Below are positions 48,272 to 60,193 of a stretch of DNA of 64,000 nt, one piece after another (the first letter of the stretch is position 1; every line of letters begins with the position of its first letter). Source of the stretch: Plantago ovata (Eukaryota > Streptophyta > Magnoliopsida > Lamiales > Plantaginaceae); contig CM051457.1 in assembly GCA_028274465.1 (NCBI GenBank), positions 54,162,425 through 54,226,424 on the forward strand, written 5' to 3'. The notes beneath the pieces are model-generated. The model saw only the letters and a program-made list of their open reading frames with translations. It had not been told where the DNA came from and made no database searches. The position numbers and the translations under genes were made by a program.

Positions 48272-49651
48272 TCATTGCGATTGAATTCCATTCTCCTTCA
48301 AGTAGTCGATAAATTCACTAAGATATTCACCTCCTCGATCTGATCGAAGAGTGACTATCCTTAGGTTCAATTCATTCTCGACCTCATTCCTAAACTCCTT
48401 GAATTTCCCAAAGGTCTCATATTTATTCTTCATAAGATAAATATATCCATACCTTGAGAAATCGTCAGTAAAGGTAACGAAGTAAGAATAACCTCCACGT
48501 GCTTGGACTTTAAAAGGTCCACATACATCGGTATGTATGAGCTCTAAGCAGCGAGTGGCACGAACACCTTGTCCAACAAAGGGTTTGTTCGTCATCTTAC
48601 CCTTAACACATGATTCGCATGTACCATATGATTCAAAATCAAATGGTTCTAAGTAGTCCAACTTCCTTAGTCTTTGAATCCGTGTTTCATTGATATGGCC
48701 TAGCCGACAATGCCATAGATAAGATGGATTATTCTTCCTACTTGAAGACGGTTGTTTGTTATGTATTTGAAATAAAGGTAGACTACTTTGCAAAATATAT
48801 GAACCATTCACTAAGCGAGCTTTTCCATAATACTGGTCATTTAGTGAAAAATAACAAGTATTATTAGCAAAACGAAAGGAAAAACCCAAATTGTCCAACA
48901 ATGGAATCGAAATAATATTTCTGACAATGGATGGAACAAAATAAACGTTATCAAGTTCTAAACATTGTCCTGATGGTAAATCTATCTTGAAGCGTCCAAC
49001 GCGTTTGGCTTCAACTGGATTGCCGTTCCCAACATGCAAGTCGATTTCAACTTGCTTGACTAGCCTGTGTTCAATTAGCCCCTGCACATTATTACAAATG
49101 TGTGAGCCACAAGCTGTATCTAATACCCAACCATTGGAGTCAAAAGTAGTCATGTTCATTTCAATAACAAACATACCTGAGCTGGAAGCCGGCGGCTTCT
49201 TAGCTTGATCTGCCCTTAGCTTAGGGCAATCTTTCTTCCAATGCCCTTTCTGCTTACAGAAAAGACAATCATCTGTGCGTACCGTTTCGCTCCTCTTGAA
49301 CTTCTTTCTCTGGTTCAGACGCTTAGGCCTATCACTCGAAGTGTTAGCCTTGGCTCCCGACTTTCCCTTACCCTTAGCACCTTTGTTTCTCGGGTTTGGG
49401 TTAGACGGTTGCCCATCATACATGATCGATTTCTCCTTCTCAGGAAGAGTTTGATCATATGTCTTCAGCAGATTATGGAGCTCAGACAGTGTAACGTCTT
49501 TCGCATTCATGGTGTAGTTAATGATGAACTGCAAATACGAACTCGGCAATGATTGAAGGACAAAGATCACCATGATCTTATTCTCCAGCTTGACACCGAC
49601 ATCGACAAGCTTCTCAAAGAGACCAATCATCTTGAGAACATGTTTAGACAT
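48272..49651 (-). pseudogene. element e gag C-terminus, protease and integrase N-terminal half
   Basis: One 459-codon frame. Gag end with zinc knuckle CLFCKQKGHWKKDC (residues 129-142, CX2CX4HX4C), basic linker before it; protease active site WVLDTACGSHIC (D178); pre-integrase region; HHCC module H314, H319, C345, C348; catalytic D375 (IHTDVCGPF) and D438 (LRSDRGGEY). Ends at a TGA just before the PPGTPQLNG stretch. In frame with the gag part upstream except for a TAG at 49685-49687. Confidence 0.9.
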
Positions 49652-49684
49652 GTTCCCTCCTTCATTGAGCTTGCATCTGTGTAT

Positions 49685-50053
49685 CTATTTGATCAAATCA
49701 AATTCAACTCTTCTGGCTGTCGTCTTAAAGAGCGACTCAAGATGCTTCAGCATCTCATACGGCAACATGCTTTCATGTTGTCTCTGCAGCTCATTGCTCA
49801 TTGCCGCCAACATAATACACTGCGCGGATTTAGCATCCTCTTGATGCTTATCAGCCTTTGCCTTGTTGGCTTGATTCCAAGTAGCAACTTGATCGGCAGT
49901 CTGATTCTCGGGACACACGGGAATAGCCTCGTCCAAGACGTACTCAATCTTTTCGTACCTCAGCACCAAACGAATATTCCTGATCCAATCTAGGAAGTTT
50001 GGTCCCGTCAAAACTTGCTTCTCTAAGATAGCACGGAGCGAGATACTCGCCAT
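49685..50053 (-). pseudogene. element e gag N-terminal part
   Basis: ATG 50053: MASISLRAILEKQVLTGPNF, LDWIRNIRLVLRYEKIEYVL, the usual start of copia Gag. Ends in TAG (49685-49687) after FDLIK; the same frame continues into 49651, so this is a single nonsense change. Confidence 0.85.
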
Positions 50054-51418
50054 TTCGGTTTTCCTAAGGAGAAATAATATAGAACGAAAATAATAAATCA
50101 ACTATTGAAATACTATATTTAAATACACAATCAACATAACTAAACAACAAGGTCCTTTAGCTGTTTAGCTTCCACTATTTTCACATATGATTGCCCCCAA
50201 AACAAACATACGGGTAATGTCCAATAAGTTACCGTAGTGGCCAAGATCCAAATCCATACTATGTTATACTCCAACGGAGGCTGGTCGCATAAAATAATAT
50301 GACCGGTAGGACTATCCAATTGCGTCACGCAACTCTTGGGTGTTAAATCTAATTTAACCAGACGCTCTACATATTGTACCTATCGAGGTCGCTAGATACA
50401 ATATGCAGTTAGTTATAACCATAGGCTTACTCTAATTTGACGATCACTGCGAGTCTGCAAGACGAGGTCGCCAATACAGGGAAACGCAATGAAAGTTCAG
50501 AATTAAAGCACCCCATGGAAAGCATCTAAGAAATACATACGTATACATATTTCTGCACTTATATTGGTTGGGGCTTGTAGCTTGAGGGTTGTTATCAGTC
50601 ATCTACAAACAAATAAGGGCGCCGCCTACCCATCATGCATGAGCGGTCTACACGTAATGGATGTCGCCTATCCATTCTAGTTCTAAACGCGGTCAAGCAC
50701 ATAATGGGCGCCGCCTACCCATACATAAATATATGCGGTCCGACAAATAAGAGGGCGCCGCCTACCCTCGCATGCATAGCAGTCGAACGGAAAGTAAAAT
50801 ACGTGGTATTTAAACATGCATTGTCAAACAATAGCATATCGAGCAAAACAAACAAGTAGTAGCCTATGTGGATGCCAAATGACTTCATAATTTCATTATG
50901 AAAATTATAATCCCATACTTATAATCTCTATGAAAAATTGAAAATTTGGACTAGATTGAAAAATCGAAAATTCTATTGACCAGGTAGTAATTTTCGAAAA
51001 CACGAAGGACTCAATTGTAATTTTCCAAACCTTGGAGGTGTTAAATTCAAAATTCAAAAGTAGAAAGACTTATTTGTAATAAACAATAAATTGATAAATC
51101 ACAAATAAGCCCTTCAACTTAATACTAATTAAATTTAACCCTAGTTAATAATAATTACAATTAAATCATATTTATATTCCAAATATAAAATTCAATCCTC
51201 AAAATTTCCAAAATTTCGATTTTGGGTCCAACCTGTAAAAATTAAATAAATATATATAATAATATACGGGGACGGAATCGAATCTCGTATATAAATTCTA
51301 AATTTATATAAAAATAAAACTTTCGAAAATCGAATTAATCATGGAATCAATTGCATCCACATAAACTATATAATCACATAACATATATACGTATATACAT
51401 AATCAATTCTGATACCAC
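50054..51418 (-). promoter_or_regulatory. element e primer-binding site and long leader
   Basis: PBS on the minus strand TGGTATCAGAATTG (51404-51417), 1 nt inside the LTR, iMet type. The 1.35-kb leader has no ORF. At 50600-50790 it holds degenerate tandem units with GGGCGCCGCCTACCC (about 50610, 50705, 50754; a changed one near 50663). Confidence 0.75.
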
Positions 51419-53513
51419 TGTAAGAAAATATGGTGAGAGTTACCCCTAGGGTACGCAGCGGAATTTCAAAAATTTTCTTAACATGCAGGTTAATTGATCA
51501 TGCATATAACGTATATAATAAACACATTAATCAGAAGACATACAATACTCCAAAGCAAGAATAGGTATTGAATCGATATGCCAATCGATGAAGTCTTCGT
51601 AATAGTCCGGTGAATCTTCTCCTTCGTCGAAGTCGAAGATATCTACAATACTTTGATTATCTGCAAGACAATAAAAGTTACTTTCCAGCTCTTTGAACCT
51701 CAACCTTTGTATCCACGGATGAACAGCTCATCAGAAAGAATGCTAGGATATTCTTTACGTGGCCAAGAAGATGGGGCGGCGATTTTCCTCCAGTGGAGAG
51801 TGGCGCGCGCGGCTAGGGTATAGAGGTAGGGGAGAGCTTTTTATTTTCTCTAAGAAAGGTAGAATAATTCTCTAAGAATTCGGCATTGAAAAAGTTCTCT
51901 ACTGACCTACTTATATAGTAGTCAATAGAAGCCTAAAGAAGATTCTTTTAGACTTCATAAAGGAATAAGAACTCTAATTCTTATTGCACAAGGAAACCAA
52001 TTTAAGTCTAGATTCATTCCCAATTAAGTTAGAAATCAATTAGGAAAATCTAACTTAACCCTTGACTTCTAATATGGGAAGGAGTCGAAACTCCCTCCCA
52101 TACTACTACTACTACACACGACCGACCACGGGGGAGTATTGGGACCCACTTATAATTCGAAGGCAATTCAAACTCTAAGTAGATTTTGCCCATGTGCATA
52201 TATTAATTCTAAATTAATACATCCTTTCAAATCAAACCTCTATTATATTTCTAAAATATATCTTTAATTGTATTTACATAAAATACAATTAATGAATCAA
52301 TTCAATTAATAATTCCAAATTATTAATTGAGCCACAAATAATTATAATTAATTCCAAATCAATTATAATTCATCAATCACAATTAATTCTAAATTAATTG
52401 CGATTCCATCTTCAAGGATATTCAGATAAGCTGAATCACCACACAGTGTGACCCATAGGGCCTCATTGTATTAAGCAAGTGCTACACTAGGCAACATGGA
52501 ATTCCTAGACGGTTCCATTTGCAATATTAATACATGAGGACGTTTGAGAGGTTTCTCAAAGCAAACCCTTTCGTTGTGAAGTCTGTTGCGCTCAACGCGG
52601 CGATGGTAACGTCCCTTCATCTGACTGACTCGAATGCATCTAGGATCGATGATGTGTCTATCCCAATAATAAATCCACGGGCGTCTTCAGTGAGTTGCTT
52701 GGTGAATCCAATATCTATTATGACTATCATAATAATATTGATACGCTGGCCAGCGGTTTAACCAATCACAACTATGAACGACTATGAGCAGTGCTCTCCT
52801 GTGCTACACGTGAGAGATGAATCCTTCACAGAACCACTTATCACCCCCATTTGTATGTAGCCATAATCCTGGATCGTGTCTTGGGTCAACTGCTTATTCA
52901 GAGCTGACATCGACGGGTCCACCAAGGATATGGGGCAACAAGTGTGATGATAAAGTCCTGTAAGTCCAAAGGACGACTGGCATCACTTTGACAACTTTCC
53001 GGTTCCCATAGATACTTCGGTGTAGAGTATACATCGATGGGAGTTTCCGGTGGGTACTTCCATTGTTCGGTAATCACCCTTCGAACAACTATGCGGAGTT
53101 ATGGGAACGTTTCTAGATTGTCTCACAATCCGTTCCGTGGCCGTGGGATCGGCTCATACTTGATCTAACAAGTACAACCTCCATGCATACTAGTCTCACC
53201 TGGTTCATTCAGACCCCTACATCCGAGATGAACCTCGAATAGGGAGAGTTTGGGATAGATGATAACTCACATAGCTCCCACTATCTGTGTGATCGGCCAT
53301 CTATCCGAGGGGACATGTTTGATATCAATACAGACAGGAATAGAGATATGACATGTTGTATGCCTGGTGTAATATAAATATAAAAGCGATACTCAATAGT
53401 CAAACAAACAAACATATATTATATTACGTTGACCTGTGTAATAGTACATATATGCCCTTAATAAGGGCTGTATGCCCTTAATAAAGACTGTCTCTAGGAC
53501 ATATACACTATCA
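51419..53513 (-). repeat. element e 5' LTR
   Basis: 2095 bp, near-identical to 43709-45815, with small indels such as a shorter block near 52133. Ends at TSD ATTGT (53514-53518). Confidence 0.9.
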
Positions 53514-53518
53514 ATTGT

Positions 53519-54826
53519 TTCTTTACATACTTCTCAAGATGCAAGTCAGAAGCAAGCTGAGGCTTTTGCACCAGAAACCACAACTCTTGCTCAGCAGGTA
53601 GATGTTAATTTTGGTGAAAATACTAAGTTTAATAACTTAGTACTTGTGTCTAACACCTTGTTATTTCAGGATGATCAAAACAAGGAAGCTACCATAGTTC
53701 CTGAAGAGATGAATGTAGAAACAGCACAACCATGTGTGCAACATGAGCTTGCTAAGAATGAACAGATAAATCATGTTACAGTTTTAGACTCTAAAACTAC
53801 ATCATCTAATTACATGATACTAACAATGTTCTTTATTAGGCTCATTTTGAGATAAATCAACCAGATCCCACTGCTGAAACTCCTCAAGTCAATGCAGAAG
53901 CTCTTTATGCAAGCTTCAAAAAGCACACTTTGACCAAGGTTGTGAAATCTTTCAGCACCTGGCAAAGATATAAAGCAATGGACTTTGCTGACTTGATTCC
54001 TCACTTAGAAAATGAGAAAAAGAGAACGACATTGCTAAATCTAGAAAACTTCGTCCACTCAGTAATGCCATTTGAGCATTATACATCTTCTCAGCAAATG
54101 GACAGCGAGCTAATCAACATTGTTAAGGAAACTTTGAAAGAAAAGTTCAAGCAAGCTCCTCCACATGAACAAGCTGAGATGCTGAAAAATAAGTTAGTGC
54201 CTGCAATTGCTGATCCACACGTTCTAACTGAGGATGCAGAAGTTACTAGTCCTGCAATGTACAAACACATCCCCTTAGTCATTTTGACTGATGATGAGGG
54301 TGATGATGAAGAAAAAGTTGAGGAAGAAGATGAGGATTCCAGTGGAGAGAATGATCTAGACTCTAAAAAAGGAGATAAGGACAAAAAGGACGATGACGAT
54401 GATTCCCAAGATCCTAGTCCTGGTGCTGGTGGAGTAAAAAATCTAGTTGCTGATCAACCTGATCAAACTAATGCTGAAAAGCATGTTGCTAAGCAACCAC
54501 CACCTTCCAGCAACCAACAATCCACTCCTGCTGCTGCTGAAAATCCAGTAACTGAACAAGTTACTGAGATTGATGAAGAAAAATCCAGAAAGTTGGCTGA
54601 AATTGCCAAAGGGAAAAAGAAACTTTCTGAAGCCAAGATATCTGCACAAGTTATACTCGATGCCAAGGTCACTGACTCAAACCTTGAAGATGAAGATGAT
54701 TTGCAAGCCCAGCTTGACATGCTACAAGCTATGGAGAACAGTAAACGAATCAATGTTGCTGGGACTCAACACTTGTTTGTAGCTCAGTCATCTGGTGTGA
54801 AAAGTTTGGAAGAATCCTCCCTTTAA
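53519..54826 (+). pseudogene. Sirevirus envelope-like ORF, part 3
   Basis: Resumes in register after element e. First frame to 53852 (TTTLAQQVDVNFGENTKF), then a frame change to about 53930-54826: KVVKSFSTWQRYKAMDFADL, EMLKNKLVPAIADP. A long acidic run (54283-54405) of Asp/Glu/Lys is followed by Pro/Ala/Gln-rich sequence and a charged helix (KSRKLAEIAKGKKKLSEAK) likely to form a coiled coil. No signal peptide or transmembrane helix seen. Confidence 0.55.
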
Positions 54827-56082
54827 ATTACTACTAGTGAAACTCCAGTTTCTGAAAATGTTGAGTTGGCTACAATTGTCCAACCACCAGAAACCACTCA
54901 ACAAGAAGCAAATACCGGGCAAGTACAAAGCCCTGGTGCAAAGGTTGCTGACTTTGATGACGAAGAGAGCATTCATGGTCTTACTGATTCTGAAGAGGAT
55001 GAGCCAGCTTCCAAGAACTACAAAACTGGTGAAGTGATTACACCACTGCAACAAACTGCCATTGATTCTTCAGATGAATCATATATTGAAAAACAAGCTC
55101 ACAAAGCAGAAGATCAGTTGGCTACACATTTAAAGGCTCATGCTGCTGCTCCATCAATTGTCCCCTTCCTAGACATTGATAGCTACACTCCAAGAATCAC
55201 AACCCTCATGCAAATACAAGCTCAATGCAAATCTGAAGATGAGGAGTTGCTTGCTGAGGAGCCGATAATGTGGAAAAGGTCCTTAAACTCTTGCTGAGGC
55301 GCACTACAAGTCTCACTCTTGCTCAAACTGACATTAGCTATACTCATAAGACTTATGAGAATGAAGCAAGAAAAGCAATGGATGTTGTTGTACATGCTCT
55401 GAAAAAGGCTCAGACAGCTCTTGATCACAAGGATGCTGAAGCTACACAAACAGCTGGTGCCTTAGAAAGTATCTGAAAGAATCATCACACCATGTCGCAT
55501 GATCAGCATGCTATGGTTGAAAACTTCAACAGCTTGACATCTCTTGCTGATAGTGTAAATGAGTTAATTTCCATTTATGGACTTGACTTTGCACAATCCA
55601 TGGCTAAGGGGAAAGAAATACAGAGAAAGAAGAGCAAGAAATATTTGCCTCCCACTGACCCCTCATTGCTGAAACTGCCAGGACCAATAGAACCTCTTAC
55701 TGAAAAGCAAAGTTCAAGATCTCAGAAAAGAACTGAGACCGATTCTGAAAGAAGCTCAGCACATGCGGCAAAGAAGATGAAAACCACTGCTGACACTTCT
55801 AAAACATGTAGGGAAAATGTTATCTCTTACAATGATGATACTGATGATGACAGTGATAGCATCCTTCTCAGAAAAGCTTTGAAAATCAAGCCTATTTTGG
55901 CTATGACTCAATCTGGCCATTCCAAACATTTTTCTTATGAAACCAATTCCTCAGTAATGAAGGATGAAGGGAATTCAAGGTCAAGAAGAAGGCAGAGAAG
56001 AGAAGCAAGACATCAACTTGCTAATTCTGTTGTTGGACTAGGCATTGAGTACACCAAGACAAGCAACAAAGAAATCACTTAG
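54827..56082 (+). pseudogene. Sirevirus envelope-like ORF, C-terminal parts
   Basis: Frames 54866-55297, 55270-55476 and 55492-56082 follow with stops or shifts between. Helical charged stretches (NEARKAMDVVVHALKKAQTA), MVENFNSLTSLADSVNELIS, then a basic tail (GKEIQRKKSKKYLPPTDPS, SRSRRRQRREARHQLANSVV). TAG at 56080 is the likely end of the ORF. Length of the whole ORF would exceed 1000 residues. Confidence 0.55.
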
Positions 56083-56259
56083 AATGTGGTAAGAAAACAC
56101 AGGATTTTGGATCCTTAAGCTTGAAGACCTTTTGGACTGAATTATTTCCCACAGCTGTACTGAAATAGATGTACAACTGGAACATACTGAATGTTGGGAA
56201 GAATGAAAGAGAAGAATCTCCTCTAAAAAACATTAAAGATGGAAGTTGTGGGTAGATGC
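56083..56259 (+). other. Sirevirus 3' untranslated tail
   Basis: Non-coding after the last ORF. No PPT or LTR edge is reached before element f; f's presumed first TSD copy is GATGC (56255-56259), its second copy being outside the window. Confidence 0.6.
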
Positions 56260-57570
56260 TGATGAATGTGTATTTTACACTTTCATTTGAGTCTTTTTCA
56301 CCTATTTTAGCTATCCTCTATGTTAATTTAGCTATATTTTAGTGCATTTTATTAGAATAGTGTCACGTTTCCCTTTAGATTTTATTTTACAGGTTTTGGT
56401 TGAAAATCGAGGATTTCCGGGCAATTATATTTAAGTTGACAAGGAATTGGTGTTCCAGAAGCCTATTTGGAGTATCTGAAAGTTTCCGGATAGGATTTGG
56501 AGTCTAGGGGTCGAATCTGGAGGTTAGAAGGCCACTAGAAGACAGAAACCGAGTCCGAAAAGGGGAAGAAATCCAAAAACGCGTCGAAAACGCGGAATTC
56601 CGCGAAATTTTCTCCCGGGCGAACCGCCCGGGACGTGGGGCGATCGAATCGCCCCACACCGGGCGAATCGCCCGGTTCGCCCCACACTATTTCGTAGCCT
56701 ATATATAGTTGCTTAGTTTTTCTCCGAAATTCATACTTTTCCAGACCTATTCTCTCACCTTTCTCTGTAGTTTTAGGTAGGGACTTCCCAGAGCCTGTTC
56801 TGGGGGTTCGTAGCTTAGGAGACATTTTTTCATAGCAGATTGGAGCTTGTAGGATCGCAATTCTTCGGAGATTGACAACCTTCGGTAACATTGTATCTTA
56901 CAGTTTATTCTACTTATTTATATATATCTTTCAACATGTTTTCTTCTATGATTTCTGTTGATTGCATGCCTATTATGAGTAGCTAAACTTATCGTTGGTG
57001 GTAGTATGTGAATTCTTAGCGAAGGGAAGATAATCATGCTAATGGCTATATCGCGCATTATACTCCGTGTTATTGCTTTATTTCGTTGATCAGGCTCAGC
57101 CTAAATTCTCCTATGTTGTATTAATTATTATGCACAATTGGACCCTCGTCGACCTATGCGCATCTATATCTTCGTAGTGTTGAATAATTACGGAACACAA
57201 TAGGACAATAGTGATTGACTTGTCAGTATCATTATCTTCGTAGTGCTTAATATTGCAACAGGACATTCGATTGATCAAAGATCTCCATGCAAGACCGAGG
57301 AATTTACGCATGATTATTGACCCGTTATGCTTTGAAGGATCATACTATCACCAATCTCCATTATCTGTTAGAAAAACCTTTGCTATACCGTCTGCTGTTT
57401 TTATATTGTTTAGTTAAATAGATAAAGCTAGTTATAGTCCTGAGAGAACGACACTCGAGGTCATTCTACTACTACACTACGGTTTTCGTTGTAGTTGTGA
57501 ATTGACTTTGGCTAAATAACAAATTTATTTGATCCGTTCGCGTTGGAACACGACACCAGCGCATTCATCA
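56260..57570 (+). repeat. element f 5' LTR
   Basis: 1311 bp. Palindromes at 56614-56632, 56637-56655 (with a 4-nt insertion at its centre) and 56659-56675 (CCGGGCGAATCGCCCGG), then TATA box at 56700-56708. Confidence 0.92.
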
Positions 57571-57715
57571 AATTGGCGCCGCTGCCGGGGACTATACTCC
57601 TTTTTTCTGTTTAATTTGTTTATATTTTCAGCATTCAATTCCTAAATCTAGTAGTTTTAGTTTTCCTTTTTAATCTCTCTCTGATACTGCTTTCCTAGTC
57701 TGTTACAGATAGTGT
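57571..57715 (+). promoter_or_regulatory. element f primer-binding site and leader
   Basis: TGGCGCCGCTGCCGGGGAC at 57574-57592, identical to c; leader to ATG 57716. Confidence 0.88.
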
Positions 57716-59875
57716 ATGCCACATACACGATCTAGGGGAACACCGCTTGCTGATTCAATTGCTGAGATCGACAGAGTCTACCACCAAAGAAGGCGACTAC
57801 TTCAAAGGCGTGCACTAGAGGAAATTGAGGATACCGATTTCTCTGAATCTCTACACAGTATTTTCAAGGAAATCGACGGAATGGCAGAAGCTAGACCACT
57901 GAAAGTATGGGTTCAACCCACCAAGGATCGTATGAGGGGACCGACGATTGTTCTTTCGTCTGCAACTCGAGATCTGGAAATCAAGAACCACGCATTCCAA
58001 CAACTCCCGAGGTTCTATGGCTTTTCAAGGGAAGATGTGATGGGGTACTTACACGATATCGATGATTTCGTCAACCAACTCCCACGACCCGGAGCTGAAA
58101 TAACAACGGACGAGTTGAGAATGAAGGTTTTTGCTATGGGGCTTGGTGACAGAGCCAAGTCATGGTTGAGTTCTCTACCAGCAGGTTCGCTGGACACTTG
58201 GGAGAAGGTTTTTTCAGCTTTCATGGAGAAATACTTCCCTCACACCTTGACTACCGCGCTAAAGGCGCAAATCACTGGATTAAAGCAGGACTATGATGAG
58301 ACCATCTACACCGCGTTTGAGAGGTTCCAAGATCTCACGAACAAGTGCCCTCACCATGGTTTTGAACTTTCTGACCTAGTCCAACACTTCTACAATGGAC
58401 TAACATTCGAGAACCAACAAGTGGTGGATTTCCAATGCCGAGGCAGTATTTGGGAGGAAACCGTAGAAGCCGTCTGGGCAGTTTTCGAAAGGCTTGCTAA
58501 GGGTTCGCAGTTCAAGGACCCAAGAGCGATGGTTAGGAGACGTGGACCTGAATCTCCACCGACTCAAGAAGCCCCTATGTATAGGGGGAATGGGGATCAA
58601 TTCGAGTGCTTTACCAACGAATTGAAGCAAGTCCTCAAGAGCGCCACCGGAACAACTGTTTCGAACGAAGTATGCCGAATATGCAAGAACTATGGGCATG
58701 GGGCTCATATGTGTAGATCGGAGCTTGCGTATGATGATGGCAACTGGGCTCGAGGAGGTGAAGAGGAAGCCTTTGCTACAGAGTTTGGTACTCAAGAAGT
58801 TAGCTACGGACAAGACGGTAGGAATCCTCGAGGTGGATTTTGGAGAAGAGGATTCCGAAACAATCAAGGATATGCACCGGCTAACCAAACTTATGGCCCT
58901 AACCAAGACCGTAGTAGGCTAAACTATGGTAATGATCACTGCGAAAACCCCGCTCCGAAAGAGCCACCGAAGTCGAAGTCGGCTCAACTGATGGAGAACT
59001 TGCAAAAGATGGTTGATCACACACAAAGTTTTCTTAAACGTTATGAAGAAGATTCCGAGAAGACTAGGGCAAGGCTTGATAGGTTGGAAGAGAGCACTAG
59101 GCTTGCCCATCAAAAGATGCAAGAGTTGATCGACCGAGGAGCAAGTAGGGAGCAAGGCAAGCTGCCTAGCAACACTGAGAAGTCGAATTCCATTACATTA
59201 GCTGGTGATCTACCTGACGAAATCACCATCAAGAAGGTTGCTAAGTGCGAGTGTTACAAGAAGGAAGAACTTCTACAGGCTAAGGAAGAAGAGAAGGACC
59301 TTGGTTCTGACGAAAGTGATGAGGAGCTTGAGGATCCCGAGCCACTCCCTAAAAGTTTTGATGTTAAGGTAGGGATTGGTGAGCTTGAAGATGACCGTGC
59401 CACACTAGACACGGGATCCTACTCAAACATACTCCCTTTGAATGTGTTTGAAAAGAGTGGCCTTGGAAAACTATCTGAGCATAGGGCTATTGTGCAACTG
59501 GCGCATGGATCCTTTATGAGACCCGAAGGCGTTGTGAAAAATGTGTTGGTCAAGATTGGTGAAGCTTCTGTATACACCAATTTTGTAGTTATGCCGGCGT
59601 CTGCACCTGGAACGGGGTATGTCATACTCTTAGGGCGAACATTCTTGACTAAACTACGCTCCGTGATGGACATCTACCAAAGAACTTGCACTATTGAAGT
59701 GGATGGCAAGCAACACGTGTTGCAAGCCATATCTGATCCACCTGATCCGCCTGATATTTCTTACACTACTCACTACTGTGGTCTTGCAGCCTATGTTCTT
59801 TCTTATTCACAGGTTCGTGGCATGGAGAGGAGATCAATGAAGGGGAAGTCTAGTACCCGCAGAAAGAAGAGATAG
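57716..59875 (+). CDS. element f gag-protease polyprotein
   Basis: Intact 719-codon ORF. Gag domain about residues 80-265: GPTIVLSSATRDLEIKNHAF, FYGFSREDVMGYLHDIDDFV, ELRMKVFAMGLGDRAKSWLS, CPHHGFELSDLVQHFYNGL. Zinc knuckle CRICKNYGHGAHMC from residue 320 (CX2CX4HX4C). Gly/Arg/Asn-rich region about 365-410, then a charged helix (EDSEKTRARLDRLEESTR) likely coiled coil. Retropepsin at the C-terminus with active-site TLDTGSYSNILPLNVF (Asp 565) and LLGRTFLTKL. Ends in a basic tail (STRRKKR). Complete and probably functional as capsid plus protease; RT and integrase are absent from this element. Confidence 0.88.
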   Translation: MPHTRSRGTPLADSIAEIDRVYHQRRRLLQRRALEEIEDTDFSESLHSIFKEIDGMAEARPLKVWVQPTKDRMRGPTIVLSSATRDLEIKNHAFQQLPRFYGFSREDVMGYLHDIDDFVNQLPRPGAEITTDELRMKVFAMGLGDRAKSWLSSLPAGSLDTWEKVFSAFMEKYFPHTLTTALKAQITGLKQDYDETIYTAFERFQDLTNKCPHHGFELSDLVQHFYNGLTFENQQVVDFQCRGSIWEETVEAVWAVFERLAKGSQFKDPRAMVRRRGPESPPTQEAPMYRGNGDQFECFTNELKQVLKSATGTTVSNEVCRICKNYGHGAHMCRSELAYDDGNWARGGEEEAFATEFGTQEVSYGQDGRNPRGGFWRRGFRNNQGYAPANQTYGPNQDRSRLNYGNDHCENPAPKEPPKSKSAQLMENLQKMVDHTQSFLKRYEEDSEKTRARLDRLEESTRLAHQKMQELIDRGASREQGKLPSNTEKSNSITLAGDLPDEITIKKVAKCECYKKEELLQAKEEEKDLGSDESDEELEDPEPLPKSFDVKVGIGELEDDRATLDTGSYSNILPLNVFEKSGLGKLSEHRAIVQLAHGSFMRPEGVVKNVLVKIGEASVYTNFVVMPASAPGTGYVILLGRTFLTKLRSVMDIYQRTCTIEVDGKQHVLQAISDPPDPPDISYTTHYCGLAAYVLSYSQVRGMERRSMKGKSSTRRKKR

Positions 59876-60136
59876 GCACAGACAGGAGTCAAGTCAAAGA
59901 CTTTAAACAATGGCGCTATCCGGGAGGCAACCCGGACTTTTTATCGCTTTCTTTACTGCTTTTTTGCATGCATTCATTCTTGAACTATTTGATTCTCGTA
60001 TGCGAATTTGTTCATGTCTGTGTCGTATATGCTTATGTTCGAGTGATATTTTTCGAGTGGTTTTTTGAAAAAATTAGTTTCGGGAATTAAAAACCGCGTT
60101 TTCTGACGAAAGGAACGTCTCCCCGCATCGGAGAGC

Positions 60137-60193
60137 GGGGGGCGAATCGCCCCCCATGAGGGGCGAATCGCCCCGCATGGGGCGACTCGCCCC
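60137..60193 (+). repeat. element f internal palindrome cluster
   Basis: Three palindromes in 57 bp: 60137-60155 (GGGGGGCGAATCGCCCCCC, complement identical to 23899-23917 in element b), 60160-60174 (GGGGCGAATCGCCCC) and 60179-60193 (GGGGCGACTCGCCCC). Confidence 0.92.

Larger units (their letters stand above)
43709..53513 (-). mobile_element. Ty1/copia element (insertion e)
   Basis: 9805 bp on the minus strand, LTRs 51419-53513 (5') and 43709-45815 (3'), TSD ATTGT at 43704-43708 and 53514-53518. Gag, protease, integrase, RT, RNase H in copia order, no extra ORF. At least four in-frame stops plus frameshifts, so not autonomous. The LTRs are unusually long (2.1 kb) and differ at scattered sites. 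Lineage within copia not assigned. Confidence 0.92.
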
